Assembly: GCF_030866805.1 (NCBI RefSeq)
Contig: NZ_CP133019.1
Location: 2,728,001-2,792,000, forward strand
DNA from: Microbacterium terrisoli
GTDB taxonomy: Bacteria; Actinomycetota; Actinomycetes; Actinomycetales; Microbacteriaceae
DNA: 64,000 bases
Reading direction: 5' to 3'
The notes beneath the pieces were generated by a model, which ran no database searches, was not told the DNA's origin, and saw only the letters and a program-made list of their open reading frames with translations. Positions 61,409-64,000 of this stretch are shown here, one piece after another. A program made the position numbers and the translations under genes. How positions within the stretch are numbered: the first letter of the stretch is position 1; each line of letters starts with the position of its first letter.

Positions 61409-61458
61409 ACGGTGGGCGGGATGCGGGCGGACGGGGCGGAAGGGGTCCGCGGGCGCCG

Positions 61459-61464
61459 TAGGCT
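61459..61464 (+). promoter_or_regulatory. Leaderless -10 box of menF
   Basis: TAGGCT is followed by GGTGGA and the ATG at 61471. Confidence 0.55.
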
Positions 61465-61470
61465 GGTGGA

Positions 61471-62766
61471 ATGACCGGTTCGCCCGCCCCGCGTCTGCAC
61501 GTGCGCACGCGTGAGGTCGGTCTGCACGACCTTGCACACGATGACCTGCTGGCCCACACCTCACCGGCCGCGCCGCTGGCATGGCTGCGCCGCGGTGAGG
61601 GGATCGTCGGCGTCGCTCCCGTGGTCACCCGGCTGGACGTCGGCCCCGACTCCCCCGAGCCGCGCGCTCAGGCTCTGGCGCGAGCGTGGGCCGAGCTGGC
61701 AGCGCAGGCCGACATCGACGACCCGGTGGATGTGCCGGGCACCGGCCTGGTCGGCTTCGCGGCGCTGCCGTTCGATGAGCGCTCGGCCGCGGGCGCATCG
61801 ATCGTCGTGCCGTCGCTGATCGTCGGCCGGCGCGGCGGTCGGGCCTGGCTCACGAGCATCCGACGGGACACCGAGGCCGACGCCGACACCGACACCGACG
61901 CGAAGACCCTTCCCGAGCCGATCGCCTACGAGCCCTATTGGTCGGCGACGCTCGGGCCCGGAGCCCTCGACCCCGACGGGTACCAGTCGGCCGTCCGCGG
62001 CGCGCTCGAGGCGATCGCGACCGGCGAGGCCGGCAAGATCGTCGTCGCGCGCGACCTCGTGGGCACGGTGCCCGAAGACGCCGACCTGCGCCGACTCATC
62101 CACGAGTTGAGCACGGGCTACCCCGACACCTGGACATATGCCGTCGACGGCATCATCGGTGCGAGCCCCGAGACCCTGGCCACCGTGCACGACGGCCGCG
62201 TCACCGCGCGGGTACTCGCCGGCACGCGTCCGCGCGGGGCCGATGCGACGCAGGATGCCGCGTCCCGCGCAGCCCTCACCGCAAGCGCGAAGGACCTCGA
62301 CGAGCACGCGTACGCGGTGCACAGCGTCGTCGCGTCGCTGACCGGACACACCACCGGGCTGACCGTCGACGAGCATCCCTTCACGCTCGAACTGCCCAAC
62401 GTGTGGCACCTGGCCACCGACGTGGCCGGCACGCTGTCGGACGGGGCGACCTCGCTGGATCTGATCCAGGCGCTGCACCCCACCGCTGCCGTCGCCGGCA
62501 CCCCGACCGCTGCGGCGGTCGAGGCGATCCGCCGGCTCGAGCCGTTCGACCGGCGCCGGTATGCGGGGCCGGTCGGGTGGATCGACCAGCACGGCGACGG
62601 CGAGTGGGCGATAGCGCTGCGCTGCGCGCAGTTCGACGCGCCCGTCGGCGGCGTCATGCCGGTGGTCGCACATGCCGGAGCGGGCATCGTGGCCGGCAGC
62701 GACCCCGAGTCCGAGCTGCTGGAAACCCGCGTGAAGTTCCGCCCGATCGTCGACGCCCTGGCCTGA
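61471..62766 (+). CDS. menF: Isochorismate synthase
   Basis: 431 aa chorismate-utilising enzyme. The C-terminal catalytic half has GEAGKIVVARDLVG near residue 187, DGIIGASPETLATVHDGRVT near residue 228, RVLAGTRPRGADA near residue 247, LPNVWHLATDVAGTL near residue 308 and ALHPTAAVAGTPTAAAVEAI near residue 330. The isochorismate-type pattern (LHPTAAVAGTP) rather than anthranilate or salicylate synthase features supports entry to menaquinone synthesis, in keeping with nearby menG. A salicylate/siderophore role cannot be fully excluded. Leaderless ATG. Confidence 0.9.
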   Translation: MTGSPAPRLHVRTREVGLHDLAHDDLLAHTSPAAPLAWLRRGEGIVGVAPVVTRLDVGPDSPEPRAQALARAWAELAAQADIDDPVDVPGTGLVGFAALPFDERSAAGASIVVPSLIVGRRGGRAWLTSIRRDTEADADTDTDAKTLPEPIAYEPYWSATLGPGALDPDGYQSAVRGALEAIATGEAGKIVVARDLVGTVPEDADLRRLIHELSTGYPDTWTYAVDGIIGASPETLATVHDGRVTARVLAGTRPRGADATQDAASRAALTASAKDLDEHAYAVHSVVASLTGHTTGLTVDEHPFTLELPNVWHLATDVAGTLSDGATSLDLIQALHPTAAVAGTPTAAAVEAIRRLEPFDRRRYAGPVGWIDQHGDGEWAIALRCAQFDAPVGGVMPVVAHAGAGIVAGSDPESELLETRVKFRPIVDALA

Positions 62767-62871
62767 CGCTCCGCCCTGCCGGCTCTCGGCGCAGCGTCGC
62801 TGCCCCGCCTCGCCCCACCCGACCGTGCTCGCCCACCCGACAGCGTCGCCGATTCGGTGAGCGCCACATGC

Positions 62872-62886
62872 AACTCTGCAAGAGTT
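62872..62886. promoter_or_regulatory. Inverted repeat upstream of the ArsR-type regulator
   Basis: AACTCT-GCA-AGAGTT, with outer TGCA sequences on both sides, lies 25 bp upstream of the -10 box, where an autorepressor or activator would bind. Confidence 0.5.
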
Positions 62887-62910
62887 CTTGTGCAATGAAC
62901 GTTGTGGGTT

Positions 62911-62916
62911 TAAGGT
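62911..62916 (+). promoter_or_regulatory. Leaderless -10 box of the ArsR-type regulator
   Basis: TAAGGT is followed by CGAGGC and the ATG at 62923. Confidence 0.55.
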
Positions 62917-62922
62917 CGAGGC

Positions 62923-63501
62923 ATGGACGAATCCACGCACCGCCGCACGGTCACGGTCGCCGACCCCTCCGCGCTGCGTGCGCTGGCGCACCCGCTGCGC
63001 CTGCAGATCATCGGCGCGCTGCGCGAGGACGGGCCGCAGACGGTCGGCTCCCTCAGCGACCGGCTCGACGCGGCGCCCGGGTCGATCAGCTATCACCTCG
63101 GCACGCTCGAGCGACACGGCATGGTCGAGCAGGCGCCCGAACTCGCCCGCGACGGCCGCGAGAGCTGGTGGCGTGCGAGCGCCGAGCTGACCACGTTCGA
63201 TCCCGTCCGGCTGCGCCGCGACCCCGCGCAGCGCACGGCCGCCCGCGCGATGCGACAGGCGTTCGTGCAGGGGTACACCGCAGATCAGCTCTCCTACCTC
63301 GAGCACGAAGACGAGCTCGACGAGGAATGGGTCGCTGCCGCCACCATCAGCGACGACCTGGCATGGCTCACCGCCCAGCAGCTGCACGAGCTCACCGCGG
63401 AGCTTGACGAGGTCGTCGCCCGCTGGCACGAGCGCGGTGATCGCGAGCGCGCCGGCGCCGCTCCCGTGCGCATCATCTACTCGGCGTACCGGCGGCCATG
63501 A
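62923..63501 (+). CDS. ArsR-type winged-helix transcriptional regulator
   Basis: 192 aa. The HTH spans about residues 18-85: LAHPLRLQIIGALREDGPQT, LSDRLDAAPGSISYHLGTLE and VEQAPELARDGRESWWRASA. A helical C-terminal half of about 100 residues follows; there are no metal-binding cysteines, so it is a ligand-type rather than metal sensor. The MFS gene overlaps its stop (ATGA), so the pair is a regulator-transporter operon. Confidence 0.85.
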   Translation: MDESTHRRTVTVADPSALRALAHPLRLQIIGALREDGPQTVGSLSDRLDAAPGSISYHLGTLERHGMVEQAPELARDGRESWWRASAELTTFDPVRLRRDPAQRTAARAMRQAFVQGYTADQLSYLEHEDELDEEWVAAATISDDLAWLTAQQLHELTAELDEVVARWHERGDRERAGAAPVRIIYSAYRRP

Positions 63502-64000
63502 GCGCGGCATCCGCCATCACCACACGTCGCCGCACCCCCATCGTGGCGCTGCTGGCGGCCGGCGGCATCTCGCGTGCCGGCAACGCGATCACCGTGGTCG
63601 CCGTACCCCTGATCGCCCTGCAGATCTCGAACACCCCGCTCGCCATCGCCGCGGCCGGGATCGCCGCGACGCTGCCGCTGGTGATCGGCGGCGTCGTCGG
63701 CGGCGCCGTGGTCGATCGACTCGGTTTTCGCCGGGCGAGCATCATCGCCGACGCGGCCAGCGGCGCCACCGTGCTCGCCGTTCCGCTGCTGGCGGCAGCC
63801 GATGCGCTGAGCTTCGGCGCGCTGCTCGCGCTGGTGTTCCTCTCGAACCTGCTCGACGCACCCGGCGAAGCCGCGCGCTCGAGTCAGATTCCCGAACTGT
63901 CGGCCCTGGCCCGCATGCCGCTTGATCGCGTCGCCGCGATGCAGGCCACCGTCGAGCGCAGCGCGACGATGGCGGGCGCGGCGCTCGCGGGGCTGCTGGT
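63498..64000 (+). CDS. MFS transporter (3' end cut by window)
   Basis: 167 codons are visible, with about five membrane helices. It starts MSAASAITTRRRTPIVALLA. The motif A-like VDRLGFRRASIIADAASG lies near residue 73 and LSNLLDAPGEAARSSQIPEL near residue 118, as in the MFS exporters of the MDR-like DHA3 branch. The substrate is unknown; co-transcription with the ArsR-type regulator suggests an inducible efflux function. Confidence 0.85.
   Translation, partial: MSAASAITTRRRTPIVALLAAGGISRAGNAITVVAVPLIALQISNTPLAIAAAGIAATLPLVIGGVVGGAVVDRLGFRRASIIADAASGATVLAVPLLAAADALSFGALLALVFLSNLLDAPGEAARSSQIPELSALARMPLDRVAAMQATVERSATMAGAALAGLL

Overview
This window is chromosomal DNA from a high-GC actinobacterium. 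GC-rich codon use, divergent short operons, leaderless genes, a RamB-type regulator beside the glyoxylate genes, menaquinone rather than ubiquinone genes, and a DUF222/HNH protein of the 13E12 family all fit Microbacteriaceae, most likely Microbacterium or a close relative. The genus is inferred. No phage, CRISPR array or insertion sequence was seen.

Layout. 1-1790: end of an inositol kinase gene (iolC) and a divergent GntR regulator. 1818-6580: ramB-like regulator, isocitrate lyase (aceA) and malate synthase (aceB), together the glyoxylate shunt. 6733-16492: DUF222/HNH protein, lipoprotein, acyl-CoA dehydrogenase, aminotransferase, murB, a MaoC dehydratase pair, a TauE/SafE permease and an LCP cell-wall ligase. 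16619-20338: an Fbp-type iron(III) ABC transporter behind an IdeR/DtxR-like iron box. 20385-26916: a complete mevalonate operon, mvk-mvaD-pmk-fni-mvaA-mvaS, with every junction overlapping as ATGA. 27119-31269: cupin, flavin oxidoreductase, acetyltransferase, SGNH hydrolase and SpoU methyltransferase. 31834-33325: cold-shock protein and fatty-acid desaturase. 33389-33570: tRNA-Met and tRNA-Thr. 33711-37299: M23 peptidase, inositol monophosphatase and a membrane protein. 37587-44793: a sugar ABC transporter, a GntR/FCD regulator and a nitrilase-APC permease-nitrilase operon. 44893-45407: a proline-rich microprotein and tRNA-Tyr. 45498-52372: PfkB kinase and a maltose/maltodextrin operon (malE, malF, malG, GH13) with LacI-type operators. 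52604-56035: yajQ, then an unusual islet with paired palindromes around a terpene-cyclase-fold gene and a structured non-coding stretch, then a hydrolase. 56099-62766: MFS exporter, ferredoxin reductase, polyprenyl diphosphate synthase, menG, a DUF402 protein and menF. 62923-64000: ArsR-type regulator with the start of an MFS gene.

How the genes connect. The mevalonate operon supplies IPP and DMAPP to the polyprenyl synthase at 58751, whose product with menF and menG serves menaquinone. aceA/aceB feed C2 units into the TCA cycle, and the acyl-CoA dehydrogenase may supply acetyl-CoA. The cold-shock protein and desaturase suggest a cold-response pair.

The most notable sequence-level signals are: (1) a very regular leaderless-promoter signature, a TAnnnT box exactly 6 nt (once 7 nt) before the start codon, at sixteen genes; (2) tandem 12-15 bp repeats that straddle stop codons at two genes, plus a 15-bp array inside the phosphomevalonate kinase gene; (3) the palindrome-flanked islet at 53.5-55.0 kb.
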